In this document: positions 45,011 through 54,576 of the stretch, in pieces
Layout of the letters: every line of letters begins with the position of its first letter
Position numbering within the stretch: position 1 is the stretch's first letter
Assembly (NCBI GenBank): GCA_034506255.1
Contig: JAPDPX010000005.1
Span: 186,001-250,000, forward strand
DNA length: 64,000 bases
From: a candidate division KSB1 bacterium
GTDB taxonomy: Bacteria; Zhuqueibacterota; Zhuqueibacteria; Zhuqueibacterales; Zhuqueibacteraceae
Direction: 5' to 3'
Made by a program: the position numbers and the translations under genes
Notes under the pieces: model-generated
What the model saw: the letters and a program-made list of their open reading frames with translations, nothing else
What the model was told of the DNA's origin: nothing
Databases searched by the model: none

Positions 45011-46594
45011 ATGTCACCGCGCAATGCCTCACGGCAACTGGATGAAATCAGACGCGCTTTTGCTGCACCTCAGTCGCAAACCGGACTTTACTTCCTGAAA
45101 CATTTTGCCCTGTGTTTCACTCTGGTGCTCGCCCTGCCTGCTGTTTCGGCTGGGGCGGCACCGCTGCCGGACGCCGCGCCCATCCCCGCCGCGGCGGCCG
45201 CCAGCCCAATTGCCGCGCCGGCTGACTCTGCCGCACGGCATGACGCCGCCGGACACGGCAGCCTGGGCGCCCGCCTGCCGTTGTGGAGCGGCTTTCCTTT
45301 TGTCGGCATTCTGCTTTCGATCGCGCTTTTCCCCCTGCTGGCGCCGCAGTTTTGGCATCATCATTTTGGCAAGGTCACGGCGGCCTGGGCGCTGCTGTTC
45401 GCCGTGCCCTTTGCGCTGCAATTTGGCGGTGTGGCCGTACATGAAATCCTGCATATCTACCTGAGGGACTACCTGCCCTTCATTATCCTGCTTTGGGCAC
45501 TTTACACCATCTCGGGCGGCATTTTGGTGGAGGGCGCGCCCGCCGGCCGGCCGGCCACCAACACGGCGATGCTGGCCATCGGCACGTTGATCGCCTCCTG
45601 GGTCGGCACTACCGGCGCCTCGATGCTGTTGATCCGCCCGATGCTGCGCATGAACCAGGAGCGCAAACACAAGGTGCACGTGGTCATCTTCTTCATCTTT
45701 CTGGTGAGCAATTTAGGCGGCTCGCTGACGCCGCTGGGCGATCCGCCGCTCTTCCTCGGCTTTTTGCACGGCGTGCCGTTCTTCTGGACCATGAAGCTGA
45801 TTCCAGAAATGTTGACGGTGTCCCTGCTCGTGCTCGGGTTGTTCTATCTCATGGACGCCACGCTGGCGCGACGCGAGGGGCTCGCGGCGGGCACCCACAA
45901 ATCCCGCGGCATCCGGCTGCGCGGCCTGCAGAATTTGATTTTTTTAGCGGGGGTGGTTGCAGGCGTGCTGTTCAGCGGTTTGGTGAAACTGGGATCTTTC
46001 AACGTGCTCGGCATCGAGCTGGCCACGCAAGATGTCGTGCGTGACCTGTTTTTGATTCTCATGGGGCTGCTCAGCCTGCGGCTGACCGCACCCGAGGTGC
46101 GCCAGGGCAACGACTTCACCTGGTTTCCCATCAAGGAAGTGGCGATTCTGTTTGCCGGCATTTTCATGACCATCATCCCCATGCTGGCAATGCTGCGCGC
46201 CGGCACGCAGGGCGCGATGGCGTTCATCATCGGCGCGGTGCATGAGCCCTGGCAGTACTTCTGGGCCACCGGCAGTTTGTCGAGCTTTTTGGACAATGCC
46301 CCGACCTATCTCACTTTTCTGAGCACGGCGCTCGGCCAGTTCTACCCCGGCCAGGTCGAGCTGGAGGCGTTGCATCACCTCATCGCCGACCATGAAATCT
46401 ACTTGAAGGCAATCTCCTGTGGCGCGGTGTTCATGGGCGCCAACACCTACATCGGCAACGCCCCCAACTTCATGGTGAAATCCATTGCGGAGGAAAACAA
46501 GGTTGCCATGCCCAGCTTTTTCGGCTATATGCTCTATTCACTGGCGATTTTGCTTCCCGGCTTTGTTCTGGTGACATTCATTTTTTTCAAATAG
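45011..46594 (+). CDS. NhaD/CitMHS-like sodium:proton antiporter
   Basis: A 527-residue ion-transporter-superfamily protein. An N-terminal hydrophobic segment (about 28-50) and a 40-residue Ala/Pro linker precede 11-12 membrane helices. The signature blocks TTGASMLLIRPMLRMN (first hairpin) and SSFLDNAPTYLTF plus GANTYIGNAPNFMVKSIAEE (second hairpin) match the putative sodium:proton antiporter / CitMHS_2 family. The likely role is exchange of cytoplasmic sodium for protons; citrate or other anion transport is the alternative. AAGGA precedes the ATG. The long Ala/Pro N-terminal extension is unusual and may be a cleaved signal with a periplasmic linker. Confidence 0.85.
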   Translation: MSPRNASRQLDEIRRAFAAPQSQTGLYFLKHFALCFTLVLALPAVSAGAAPLPDAAPIPAAAAASPIAAPADSAARHDAAGHGSLGARLPLWSGFPFVGILLSIALFPLLAPQFWHHHFGKVTAAWALLFAVPFALQFGGVAVHEILHIYLRDYLPFIILLWALYTISGGILVEGAPAGRPATNTAMLAIGTLIASWVGTTGASMLLIRPMLRMNQERKHKVHVVIFFIFLVSNLGGSLTPLGDPPLFLGFLHGVPFFWTMKLIPEMLTVSLLVLGLFYLMDATLARREGLAAGTHKSRGIRLRGLQNLIFLAGVVAGVLFSGLVKLGSFNVLGIELATQDVVRDLFLILMGLLSLRLTAPEVRQGNDFTWFPIKEVAILFAGIFMTIIPMLAMLRAGTQGAMAFIIGAVHEPWQYFWATGSLSSFLDNAPTYLTFLSTALGQFYPGQVELEALHHLIADHEIYLKAISCGAVFMGANTYIGNAPNFMVKSIAEENKVAMPSFFGYMLYSLAILLPGFVLVTFIFFK

Positions 46595-46737
46595 TAGCCC
46601 ACTGCGCCGTCGCACTCTGCGGCACAGGCAACCAGCGCCACAGGCGTGCAACGGTGCAGCGAAGGGCAAGACCCAGGCAATCGGCCGGAGAAAACAACGG
46701 ATCATTAACGTTGCGGCAATGGAAGGGAGGAAAAGGG

Positions 46738-48012
46738 ATGGCGCGGCACACCAAAATCTTCCTCGGGCTGGTCACTGGTGCAGTCGCCGGCGTGTTCTGT
46801 AACAAGTTTCTGCACGACGCGGCAGCCGTGGCGTGGATGCAGAAATACCTGAGCGATCCACTCGGCCGGATTTTTCTCAACCTGCTGATCATGGTGGTCA
46901 TTCCGCTGGTGTTTGCCAGTCTGGCGCTGGGCGTGGCGCAAATCGGCGACCTCAAACAGCTCGGCCGTATCGGCCTGCGCACGATTGGCTATTTTCTGCT
47001 GGTGACCGCCATCGCCGTGACCATCGGCCTGGTGCTGGTCAACACCATTCGCCCCGGTGACTATCTGCCCGCCGCGACCAAAGAGAAGCTGATGGCGCAG
47101 TACAGCAGGGAAGCCACCGAGAAGATGGGAGCCGCCGAGCAGGCAAGCACCGAGTTCGGCATTCAAACCCTGGTCAACATTGTGCCGCGCAATCCCATTG
47201 CCGCGGTGGCACGGCCCAATCCCGACATGCTGGCGTTGATCTTCGTGGCCTTGATGGCGGGCGTGGGCCTCACCCTGATTGCCCAGGACAAGGCGCAGCC
47301 CGTCGTCCGTTTGCTGGAGGGCGTGTACGAAATTTCCGTCAAGATCATCAACCTCGCGATGAAGCTGGCACCCTATGGCGTGGCGGCGCTGATCTTCAGC
47401 GTCACCTCGCGCTTTGGCTTCGATCTCATCGTCGCGCTCGGCATGTACGTGCTCACCGTCATCCTCGGCCTGGCCCTGCATCTCTTCGGGGCGCTCGCGC
47501 TGCTGGTGCGGTTGTTCGCACACTACTCGCCGCTCAAGTTCTTCCGCAAAGTGGAAACGGTGATGCTCACCGCCTTTTCCACCAGCTCGAGCAACGCCAC
47601 CCTGCCCACCACGCTGACGGTCGCGCAGGAGAATCTCGGCATTCCGCCCAAAATCTGCGGCTTCGTCATTCCGCTGGGCGCGACCATGAACATGAACGGC
47701 ACAGCGCTGTTTGAAGGCGTGACCGTGCTGTTTCTCGCGCAGGTCTTCGGCGTGCCTCTCGATCTCTCCATGCAGTTGATCGTGGTGATCATGAGCGTGT
47801 TGACGGCGGTGGGCGCGGCGGGCGTGCCCTCCGGCTCAATTCCGTTGCTCATTCTGGTGTTGCAGATGGTGCACGTGCCGCCGGAGGGCATCGCCATCAT
47901 TCTCGGCGTCGACCGGATTCTCGACATGTGCCGCACAGTGCTGAATGTCACCGGCGACATCACCTGCGCCGCCTACGTGGCGCGCAGCGAAGGCGTGGTA
48001 CTGAAGGAGTAG
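46738..48012 (+). CDS. Dicarboxylate/amino acid:cation symporter (DAACS family)
   Basis: GltPh/DctA-type elevator transporter (424 aa) importing C4-dicarboxylates or acidic/neutral amino acids with Na+ or H+. HP1 carries TSSSNATLP, TM7 the NMNGTALFEGV sodium-site motif, HP2 GAAGVPSGSIP, and TM8 VDRILDMCRTVLNVTGD. The Asp/Arg/Thr pattern in TM8 (DMCRTVLNVTGD) fits acidic substrates. The SD is AGGAAAAGGG. It lies 143 bp after the sodium/proton antiporter gene on the same strand; a sodium cycle linking the two is plausible. Confidence 0.92.
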   Translation: MARHTKIFLGLVTGAVAGVFCNKFLHDAAAVAWMQKYLSDPLGRIFLNLLIMVVIPLVFASLALGVAQIGDLKQLGRIGLRTIGYFLLVTAIAVTIGLVLVNTIRPGDYLPAATKEKLMAQYSREATEKMGAAEQASTEFGIQTLVNIVPRNPIAAVARPNPDMLALIFVALMAGVGLTLIAQDKAQPVVRLLEGVYEISVKIINLAMKLAPYGVAALIFSVTSRFGFDLIVALGMYVLTVILGLALHLFGALALLVRLFAHYSPLKFFRKVETVMLTAFSTSSSNATLPTTLTVAQENLGIPPKICGFVIPLGATMNMNGTALFEGVTVLFLAQVFGVPLDLSMQLIVVIMSVLTAVGAAGVPSGSIPLLILVLQMVHVPPEGIAIILGVDRILDMCRTVLNVTGDITCAAYVARSEGVVLKE

Positions 48013-48242
48013 TCCGCTGTGCCTGAGGACTGGCCAGTTGCCCGCATGTGCAGAATTGGCCTCGCGAGATGTCATGCAGACGAATCTTGGGAAATACTTG
48101 CACGGCGCCCACGTTTTGTCAGAGTTCTTGCAAGATGACATTGCAATTGGTTTTGCCCGTCATGGTTTTGACTAAGCTCTTTCCCCGTGCCGTCCGAGGG
48201 CTTCAGTTTTCGCTGGCTTGAAAACTGGCGTAGACACTTGGC

Positions 48243-48644
48243 ATGAAAAGACCAATGAACAATCTCCAGCGCGGCTTGCTCGCCGGCGGCCTCATTTTCA
48301 ATCTGTTGATGACGTGCCCACCGCTGGGCCTGGCGGCCATGCTTTCCTCCGGCCCGGAAGAAAGCGTTGATCTGCCCTCCTGCCCGCTCCTCACCAGAAT
48401 CAGCGATGCCGAGATTGCCGCCGGTGTTCCGAGCTTCATGCCCAAGTCCCCGCAGGAGACCGAATTTCTCCTGGTGAAACGGCTGCGGGCGAGCGCCGTG
48501 GCGCTCAGTGGCAGAATAATCTTGTGGCACGAATCCCGGCTGATCGCCGAGCTTCACGAGTATCCGCTCGCCAACGATCTTCATTTCAACCAACCGCGCG
48601 TTTCTTTTCGCCAGCCTTCCGGCGAGCATTCTCCCGCCGGTTGA
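48243..48644 (+). CDS. Small secreted protein of unknown family, paralogue B
   Basis: A 133-residue protein with a signal peptide (LLAGGLIFNLLMTCPPLGLA) and a mature region ending in NDLHFNQPRVSFRQPSGEHS. The same layout is found in the protein at 43762-44160 (NDLQFNTPRLVFRQPESEHS), while the middle of the two proteins has diverged. DNA differences at the shared end fall largely at third codon positions, which argues that both are translated. The SD is weak, and a start four codons later is possible. It sits between the symporter gene and the decayed pyrophosphatase gene. Confidence 0.65.
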   Translation: MKRPMNNLQRGLLAGGLIFNLLMTCPPLGLAAMLSSGPEESVDLPSCPLLTRISDAEIAAGVPSFMPKSPQETEFLLVKRLRASAVALSGRIILWHESRLIAELHEYPLANDLHFNQPRVSFRQPSGEHSPAG

Positions 48645-48893
48645 CGATTTCCCTTCCTGCCGGCGCCTGCTGCCGTGGAGTTGCCGGCATGCGCCCAATT
48701 CTCCACAATAATCACAGACAATTTCGAAAGCGGCACCCTTCCTGGAAAACCGGCGGTTTTCCACGCGCAAGGTTGCAGCGGTGCCCTCTTCACACGACAC
48801 GTATCCTGCCGTCTCCCCTTGCCGTGATTGCAGGCGGGCCGCGCCGGAGGCCGGTCAGCGCATGATCATTCGAACCGCCTGCGGTGCAACAAA

Positions 48894-49687
48894 ATGAATG
48901 GCTGCAAGGGAGTACTTGTGGAACTCGGTCTCACCCTCGGGTGCAGCGTCTTTGCGCTGCTGTTTGCCGGATATCCGGCAAAATGGGTATTGCGGAATGA
49001 CGAGGGCACGCCGGCGATGCGCGAAATTGCCGACGCCACAGCGAAGGCGCCGAGGCATTTCTCGCGCGCCAATACAAAATCATCGTGCTGCTCACGGTGC
49101 CGGTGGCGGCGGTGCTTTACGCTTTCATGCGGCCCGGCACGGAGCATGACCTGGTGCCGGAAGCCTTGCGGGCAGCATATGTTGCCGGCTCGTTTGTTTT
49201 GGGCGCCATCTGCTCAGGCATTGCCGGCTACATGGGCATGTACGTCTCGATTCGCGCCAACATTCGCACGGCCGCGGCCGCGCGCACGAGCTTGAATCGC
49301 GGCCTGCGCATTGCATTGCGCGGCGGCGCGTTTTCCGGCCTGTTCGTGGTGGCGATGAGCCTGCTGGGTGTGGGCGGTTTGTTCGCCGCGCTCGCGGCCT
49401 TGGGCACGCCGCCGGAACACATTCCCTTCTTGATTGCCGGCTATGGCTTCGGGGCGAGTTTCGTGGCGCTGTTCGCGCAGTTCGGCGGCGGCATCTACAC
49501 CAAAGCCGCGGTGGTCGGCGATACAGTGGGCGATCCCTGCAAAGACACCGCCGGGCCGTGCTTGCACGTCGTCTTCAAACTGCTCAGCACGATCACGCTG
49601 GTGCTGGCGCCCCTGTTCATTTCACTCGCAATGCAAAGGAGGAGAGGATGGAAAGAGGAATCAGTGTGCTCGGCATGTTTGCGATGA
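48894..49687 (+). pseudogene. hppA: Decayed membrane-bound proton-translocating pyrophosphatase
   Basis: Frame 1 opens as an mPPase (FALLFAGYPAKWVLRNDEGT). At about 49035-49042 one base is missing and the reading moves to the frame encoding AEAFLARQYKIIVLLTVPVA, GYMGMYVSIRANIRTAAAAR, and LIAGYGFGASFVALFAQFGG. At about 49510 the text jumps from the first KAA(D)VG motif directly into the C-terminal motif VVGDTVGDPCKDTAGP and LLSTITLVLAPLFIS. An internal stretch that is several hundred residues long in the family is absent, including the NVGDNVGDCAGM-type catalytic core. The product could not hydrolyse pyrophosphate. The next gene begins inside its last 40 bp. Confidence 0.85.
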
Positions 49688-50893
49688 TCGGCCTCGCCTA
49701 TGCCCTGTCCTATGACCGCCGCCGTTTCCCCTGGCGGGTGGTGTTTTGGGGAACCGCGCTGCAGTTGCTGTTTGCGTTTTTCATACTCTGGACGAGCGCC
49801 GGCAAGGTCGTCTTTCAATGGACCGGCGACAAAGTCACCGCCTTTCTCGGCTTCACCCGCTAGGGCACCGAGTTTCTCTTCGGCAATCTGGTCAAGCCGG
49901 AGTATCAAAACACCTTCGGCATGCAGTTCGCCTTCGCGGTGTTGCCCACCATCGTTTTTTTCTCGGCGGTGATGTCGATTCTCTATCATCTCGGCCTCAT
50001 GCAGAAAATCGTCGCGGGCATCGCGGTGGTGATGGCGAAAATCATGGGGACCAGCGGCGCGGAATCGCTGTCCTGCGCCGCCAACATCTTTGTCGGCCAA
50101 ACCGAAGCGCCGCTGTTGATCCGGCCGTTTGTGCCGCAGGCGACCAACTCCGAGCTGATGGCGGTCATGTGCGGCGGATTCGCCACCATTGCCGGCGGGG
50201 TGATGGCGGGCTGCATCCTGATGGGCATCCCCGCGGCCCACATTTTCGCCGCCAGCGTGATGTCGGCGCCCGCCGCGCTGGTGATGGCCAAGATCATCCT
50301 GCCGGAAAAGGAGGAGCCGGTGACGCGCGGCCAGGTGAAAGTGCCGCCGGCCAAAGTTGCCAGCGGCGTAATCGAGGCCGCTGCAACGGGCGCGGCCGAT
50401 GGCATGAAGCTCGCGGTCAACGTCGCCGCGATGCTGCTGGCATTCATTGCCCTGATCGCGGTGATCAACGCCGGCATGGGCATTATTCACAATGCCCTGG
50501 CAGGCCTGGGCTCTCCCTAATTTCCCGGGCGAGCTGCGCATTCTGTTCGGCTGGATTTTCGCGCCGCTCGCCTGGCTGATGGGCGTGCCCTGGCAGAATT
50601 GCATCGAGTTCGGCAATCTGCTCGGCACCAAGATTTCAATCAATGAATTCGTCGCCTATGTCCAACTGGCGGATTTGATCAAAAGCGGCGGCATGAGCGA
50701 GCGCGCCATCATCATCGTCACCCATGCCCTGTGCGGCTTCGCGAATTTTTCCTCCGTCGCGATTCAAATCGGCGGCATTGGTGGCATGGCGCCCGAGCGC
50801 CGCGGCGACCTTGCCCGGCTCGGCTTGCGCGCCATGTTCGGCGGCGCGCTGGCAAGCTGGATGACCGCCGCGATTGCCGGCATGCTGGTTTGA
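49648..50893 (+). pseudogene. Broken concentrative nucleoside transporter (NupC/CNT family)
   Basis: An excellent SD (AGGAGGAGAGG) starts a CNT protein: QLLFAFFILWTSAGKVVFQ, then TAG at 49861-49863 after GFTR, then GTEFLFGNLV, AVLPTIVFFSAVMSILYHLG, CAANIFVGQTEAPLLIRPFV. At about 50511-50519 one extra base (GGGCTCTCCCTAA) shifts the frame; the last third continues as NFPGELRILFGWIFAPLAWL, NEFVAYVQLAD, ALCGFANFSSVAIQIGGIGG. Corrected length is about 414 aa, normal for the family. Full function would need both lesions to be read through or to be sequencing errors. A 38-aa membrane protein gene follows 64 bp later. Confidence 0.85.
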
Positions 50894-50957
50894 TCGTCAA
50901 CCAAGCGCAAACCCTTTCACCCTTGCAAGCGCACAATCTGAAAAAGGAGCGTCGTCC

Positions 50958-51074
50958 ATGTCTCTCGCTGCCTGGATCACCATGTTATCTGCCTGGGGCA
51001 TCATCACGGTCTACACCGTTTATTTTTTCATCAAAGTGCTGAAGTCACCGCAACGAACAGAGCGTGAAAATTAG
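50958..51074 (+). CDS. Tiny single-helix membrane protein (38 aa)
   Basis: MSLAAWITMLSAWGIITVYT begins a 38-residue protein with one transmembrane helix (about 4-26) and a short basic tail. AAGGAG is placed 9 bp before the ATG. Its form (short periplasmic start, Trp-Gly near mid-helix, charged end) resembles MetS-like and symporter small accessory proteins. Here it follows a CNT-type transporter gene that is itself broken. Confidence 0.7.
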   Translation: MSLAAWITMLSAWGIITVYTVYFFIKVLKSPQRTEREN

Positions 51075-51741
51075 TACCACAACGTTAAGTTCTAAAATCC
51101 GCTCCGCAACCCAAAACTGTCATCCCGGAGGAATTTGCCATGTCCGCATGGACACCCATCGGAATGAAAAATATGGCGCAGACATCTTGTCTGCAGCAGG
51201 CTGAAAGCCTGCGCTACGGCATTTTCGTGGTAATCTTCCCGAGTACCGGGATTGATGCTTATTCTGACATTATCCCACGCACTCAAGAAGATTCTTACAG
51301 AATAACAGTGGGGGGAGGTGCCAACGGAACGTTGTGCTATTAGAGCACGGTCTTGCTACGCGGGAGTGGCCTGCACAATGCCATGCAAGCCAGTCTTGTA
51401 GAAGACCGGAGGGCGGTTGCAATCCCCGCGGGGTGGGTGGAGGATGACGGGATGGCGGGGCTGCATGCTTAAAACAACCGGGCCCGGCGGTGTGCCGCCA
51501 ATCTTACCGACATCGCAGCGGAATGGCAAGACGGCCGGGGCAGCCGACCGCCGGACAGGGGCAAATTTTTGCCCGTTCGTGTTTTTTGCTTTGGCAATTT
51601 CACGGTGTTGTCTGATATTTCGTCCGCGGGTGTGTGCTGTGCCTGCCTTCATCAACCAGGTGGCACCGGCAGCCAGGATTCTGTCCCGATTCAAAGCGCA
51701 CGGTTACACACCTCTGGTCCCGACGTTTCGGAGTTAATCTT
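51075..51741. other. Intergenic region upstream of the APC permease gene
   Basis: Holds the second family C copy (51128-51190) and, just after it, an inverted pair GCAGCAGGCTGAAAGCCTGC-type (51199-51218). Beyond 51350 no gene or repeat was recognised. Confidence 0.5.
51128..51190 (+). repeat. Family C dispersed repeat, copy 2
   Basis: AATTTGCCATGTCCGCATGG, CCCATCGGAATGAAA and GCGCAGAC correspond in order to 33513-33575 read on the other strand. Confidence 0.6.
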
Positions 51742-53190
51742 CTGAAAGACGAAACACCACGCTTATCCCCGGCCACCATCGCGCCCCCTTCCACCAACCT
51801 GGCACGGCGCCTCGGTTTGCCCTCCGCAATTCTGATCGTGCTGGGCTTGATCATCGGCTCGGGCATCTTCCTCACACCGCAAAACATCGCGGCGGCGGTG
51901 CAAGTGCCGGGCTTGCTGATTTTGGTCTGGGTGGTGAGCGGGCTGCTCACCCTGGCCGGCACGCTCAGCAACGCTGAAATCGCCGCCGCGATCACCGACT
52001 CCGGCGGGCAATATGTTTACTTTCGCGTGTTGTACCGCGATTGGGTGGCCTTCCTCTACGGCTGGACCGCCTTCATCGTCTATCAAACCGCTTCGCTGGC
52101 CGCGATCGCGGTGGCGTTTGCACGTTATCTCGAGTACTTCCTGCCGCTGCCCCATCTCCCGCCGGAGCTGGAGGCCTGGCGGCTGCCACTGTTCCGCAAC
52201 ATCACTCCCTTTGCTGATTTCGGCGTCAAAGCAGTCGCCATCCTGAGCATTTTGGTGCTGACCGGGGTGAATTATCGCGGCGTGCAATTCGGGGCGGCGG
52301 TGCAAAATGTCTTCACGGCACTGAAAGTGTTGGCAATCGGCGGCATCATTGTCATCGCCTTCTCTTCGCCGCAGGGCAGCTTCGCAAACTTCCTGCCGCT
52401 CTGGGGCACGCCCGCTTCCGGCAATGTGCTCGCGGCCGTGGGGGTGGCGATGATCGCGGCCCTGTGGTGTTATGATGGCTGGAACAACCTCACCTACATT
52501 GCCGGCGAGGTGAAGGAGCCGCAGAAAAACATTCCGCGGGCGCTGGTGCTGGGCACGCTCGCCACCATCGTCATCTACCTGCTCATCAATCTGGCTTTTC
52601 TTTACGTCATGCCGATCCACGAGATCGCCGCCTCCCGGCTGGTGGCGGCGGACGCCATGGAAAAAGTCCTGGGGCGGTGGGGTGGCGGTTTCATTGCGCT
52701 CACCGTGATGATTTCCACCTTTGGCATCGTGAACACCACCTGCCTGACGGCGGCGCGACTTTATCAGGCGATGGCGCAGGACCGGCTGTTCTTCCCCGCC
52801 TATGCCAAAATTCATCCCGACTATCGCACGCCCGGCAGAGCCCTGCTGGCGCAGGGCGTATGGTCCGCGCTGCTGACTTTCTCCGGCACCTATGACCAGC
52901 TTTTTCTCTACGCCATTTTTGCCGCGTGGCTTTTCTATGCGCTGGGCGCGGCCGGCGTTTTCATGCTGCGACGAAAATTTCCCCATACGCCGCGCGCCTA
53001 TGCCACGCCCGCCTATCCGCTCGTGCCCTTGCTTTTCGTGCTGGTGGCGACCTGGTTCGTGATCAATACCCTGCTCGAACAAACCGCCGACGCGCTGGTC
53101 GGTCTGTTTTTCGTGCTTGCGGGTTTGCCGTTTTATTTGTATTGGAAAAAGCAGTTGCAATCATCCTCACAAAACGGGAAAGAATCATGA
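51742..53190 (+). CDS. APC-family amino acid permease
   Basis: Twelve-helix amino acid/polyamine/organocation transporter (about 482 aa). TM1 has the unwound substrate motif LGLIIGSGIFLTPQNIA, TM6 has VAMIAALWCYDGWNNLTYIA, and GEVKEPQKNIPRAL follows, the classic APC loop. Wording is closest to LAT-like exchangers. The start is uncertain: no ATG, GTG or TTG lies at a useful place, while GGAG is 8 bp before an in-frame CTG at 51742; homology clearly begins by residue 15. It overlaps the creD-like gene by ATGA. Substrate unknown. Confidence 0.85.
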   Translation: MKDETPRLSPATIAPPSTNLARRLGLPSAILIVLGLIIGSGIFLTPQNIAAAVQVPGLLILVWVVSGLLTLAGTLSNAEIAAAITDSGGQYVYFRVLYRDWVAFLYGWTAFIVYQTASLAAIAVAFARYLEYFLPLPHLPPELEAWRLPLFRNITPFADFGVKAVAILSILVLTGVNYRGVQFGAAVQNVFTALKVLAIGGIIVIAFSSPQGSFANFLPLWGTPASGNVLAAVGVAMIAALWCYDGWNNLTYIAGEVKEPQKNIPRALVLGTLATIVIYLLINLAFLYVMPIHEIAASRLVAADAMEKVLGRWGGGFIALTVMISTFGIVNTTCLTAARLYQAMAQDRLFFPAYAKIHPDYRTPGRALLAQGVWSALLTFSGTYDQLFLYAIFAAWLFYALGAAGVFMLRRKFPHTPRAYATPAYPLVPLLFVLVATWFVINTLLEQTADALVGLFFVLAGLPFYLYWKKQLQSSSQNGKES

Positions 53191-54494
53191 CGAACTTTTC
53201 CTACCGGCAGTCCGTGGGGCTGCGGCTCTTCATCATTGCCGGTTTGAGCCTGCTGCTGTTGATCCCCGCCGCGTTGATCATTTTTCTGATCGATGAACGC
53301 AAAGAACGGCGCGATCACGCCATCTTGGAGGTCAGCGAGAAATGGGGGCAAAGCCAGATCATCGGGGGGCCGATCCTGACCATTCCCTATCAGCGCGTGG
53401 TCGGCAGCTCTGACGGCAAGACGGTGACCACGGTCGTCGAGCAGGCCCATTTCCTGCCCGATTTCCTGCAGGTCAGCGGTGAGCTGACGCCGGAGATCCG
53501 CCATCGCGGCATCTATGACGTCGTGCTCTATCAATCCGATCTGCAAGTGACCGGCACCTTCCCGGCGCCCGATTTCGACGAGTTGGGCATCGCGCCCAAA
53601 GACATTCTCTGGCAGGACGCAGTGTTCGCTCTCGGCATCAGCGACTTGAAGGGCATTCGGGAAACCATCGTGATCAAATGGAACGGGGTGGAGCACATCG
53701 CCAATCCCGGCATCGAATCGAAGGATGTATTGCTCTCCGGCATCAGTGTGAAGCCGGCGCTGCAGCCCGGCGCGGCGGCGCATTCTTTCCACGTGGCCCT
53801 GAAACTGAACGGCAGCGGGGAGCTGCAGTTTCTCCCGGTGGGCAAGGAAACCAAAGTCAAAATCGCGGCCGCCTGGGGCAATCCCAGCTTCGTGGGCAGC
53901 TTTCTGCCGGCGGCGCGCGAGCTCCGGCACGATCGTTTCACCGCGGAGTGGAGCGTGCTGCATCTCAACCGCAATTATCCCCAACAATGGCTCGGCCCGC
54001 GCCAGGAGCTGGCGGCCTCGGCCTTCGGCGTCAGGCTGCTGCTGCCGATCGACGAGTATCAAAAGACCACGCGCTCGGCCAAATACGCCATCATGTTCAT
54101 CGCACTGACCTTCCTGGCGTTTTTCATGACCGAGATTCTGAACAGGAGGATTCTGCATCCGATTCAATATCTGCTGGTCGGCTTTGCCCTGCTGGTGTTT
54201 TACACGCTGCTGCTGTCGCTCTCGGAATATCTGCCCTTCAACCGCTCCTACTTGATCGCGAGCGCAGCGGTCGTCATCTTGATCAGCGCCTACACCCGCG
54301 GCATGATGCAGAGCAACGCGATCGCGCTTCTCATCGGTGGCATTCTGGTTTTGCTCTACGGCTTTTTGTTCGTGATTCTGCAGTTGCAGGACTACGCCCT
54401 GCTGCTCGGCAGCATCGGCCTGTTCGTGATTCTCGCACTGGTGATGTATTTAACCCGCAAGATCGACTGGTTCAACGTCGGCAGGGCGGATTAG
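53187..54494 (+). CDS. creD: CreD-family inner membrane protein
   Basis: A 435-residue protein with an N-terminal helix (about 12-34), a large soluble beta-rich periplasmic domain (about 40-285), and five C-terminal helices. [10 protein letters not shown], the [12 protein letters not shown] block and [14 protein letters not shown] are characteristic of CreD (inner membrane protein linked to CreBC in enterobacteria). No creBC regulator genes adjoin. The start overlaps the permease stop as ATGA, with GGGAAAGA upstream. Function in non-enterics is unknown. Confidence 0.88.
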   Translation: MTNFSYRQSVGLRLFIIAGLSLLLLIPAALIIFLIDERKERRDHAILEVSEKWGQSQIIGGPILTIPYQRVVGSSDGKTVTTVVEQAHFLPDFLQVSGELTPEIRHRGIYDVVLYQSDLQVTGTFPAPDFDELGIAPKDILWQDAVFALGISDLKGIRETIVIKWNGVEHIANPGIESKDVLLSGISVKPALQPGAAAHSFHVALKLNGSGELQFLPVGKETKVKIAAAWGNPSFVGSFLPAARELRHDRFTAEWSVLHLNRNYPQQWLGPRQELAASAFGVRLLLPIDEYQKTTRSAKYAIMFIALTFLAFFMTEILNRRILHPIQYLLVGFALLVFYTLLLSLSEYLPFNRSYLIASAAVVILISAYTRGMMQSNAIALLIGGILVLLYGFLFVILQLQDYALLLGSIGLFVILALVMYLTRKIDWFNVGRAD

Positions 54495-54576
54495 GACACC
54501 GCTTTCCGGCAAAGCCGGCCGGCGGTGTTCCCGCCGGCCGGGACCGGCGCACCAATTTGCCTTTGAAACACAGCCC

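Noticed and set aside
49861..49863. Possible recoding (pyrrolysine or suppressed amber) in the nucleoside transporter
   Set aside because: TAG is the ordinary stop of other genes here (46592-46594, 48010-48012, 59033-59035), and a frameshift also breaks this gene.
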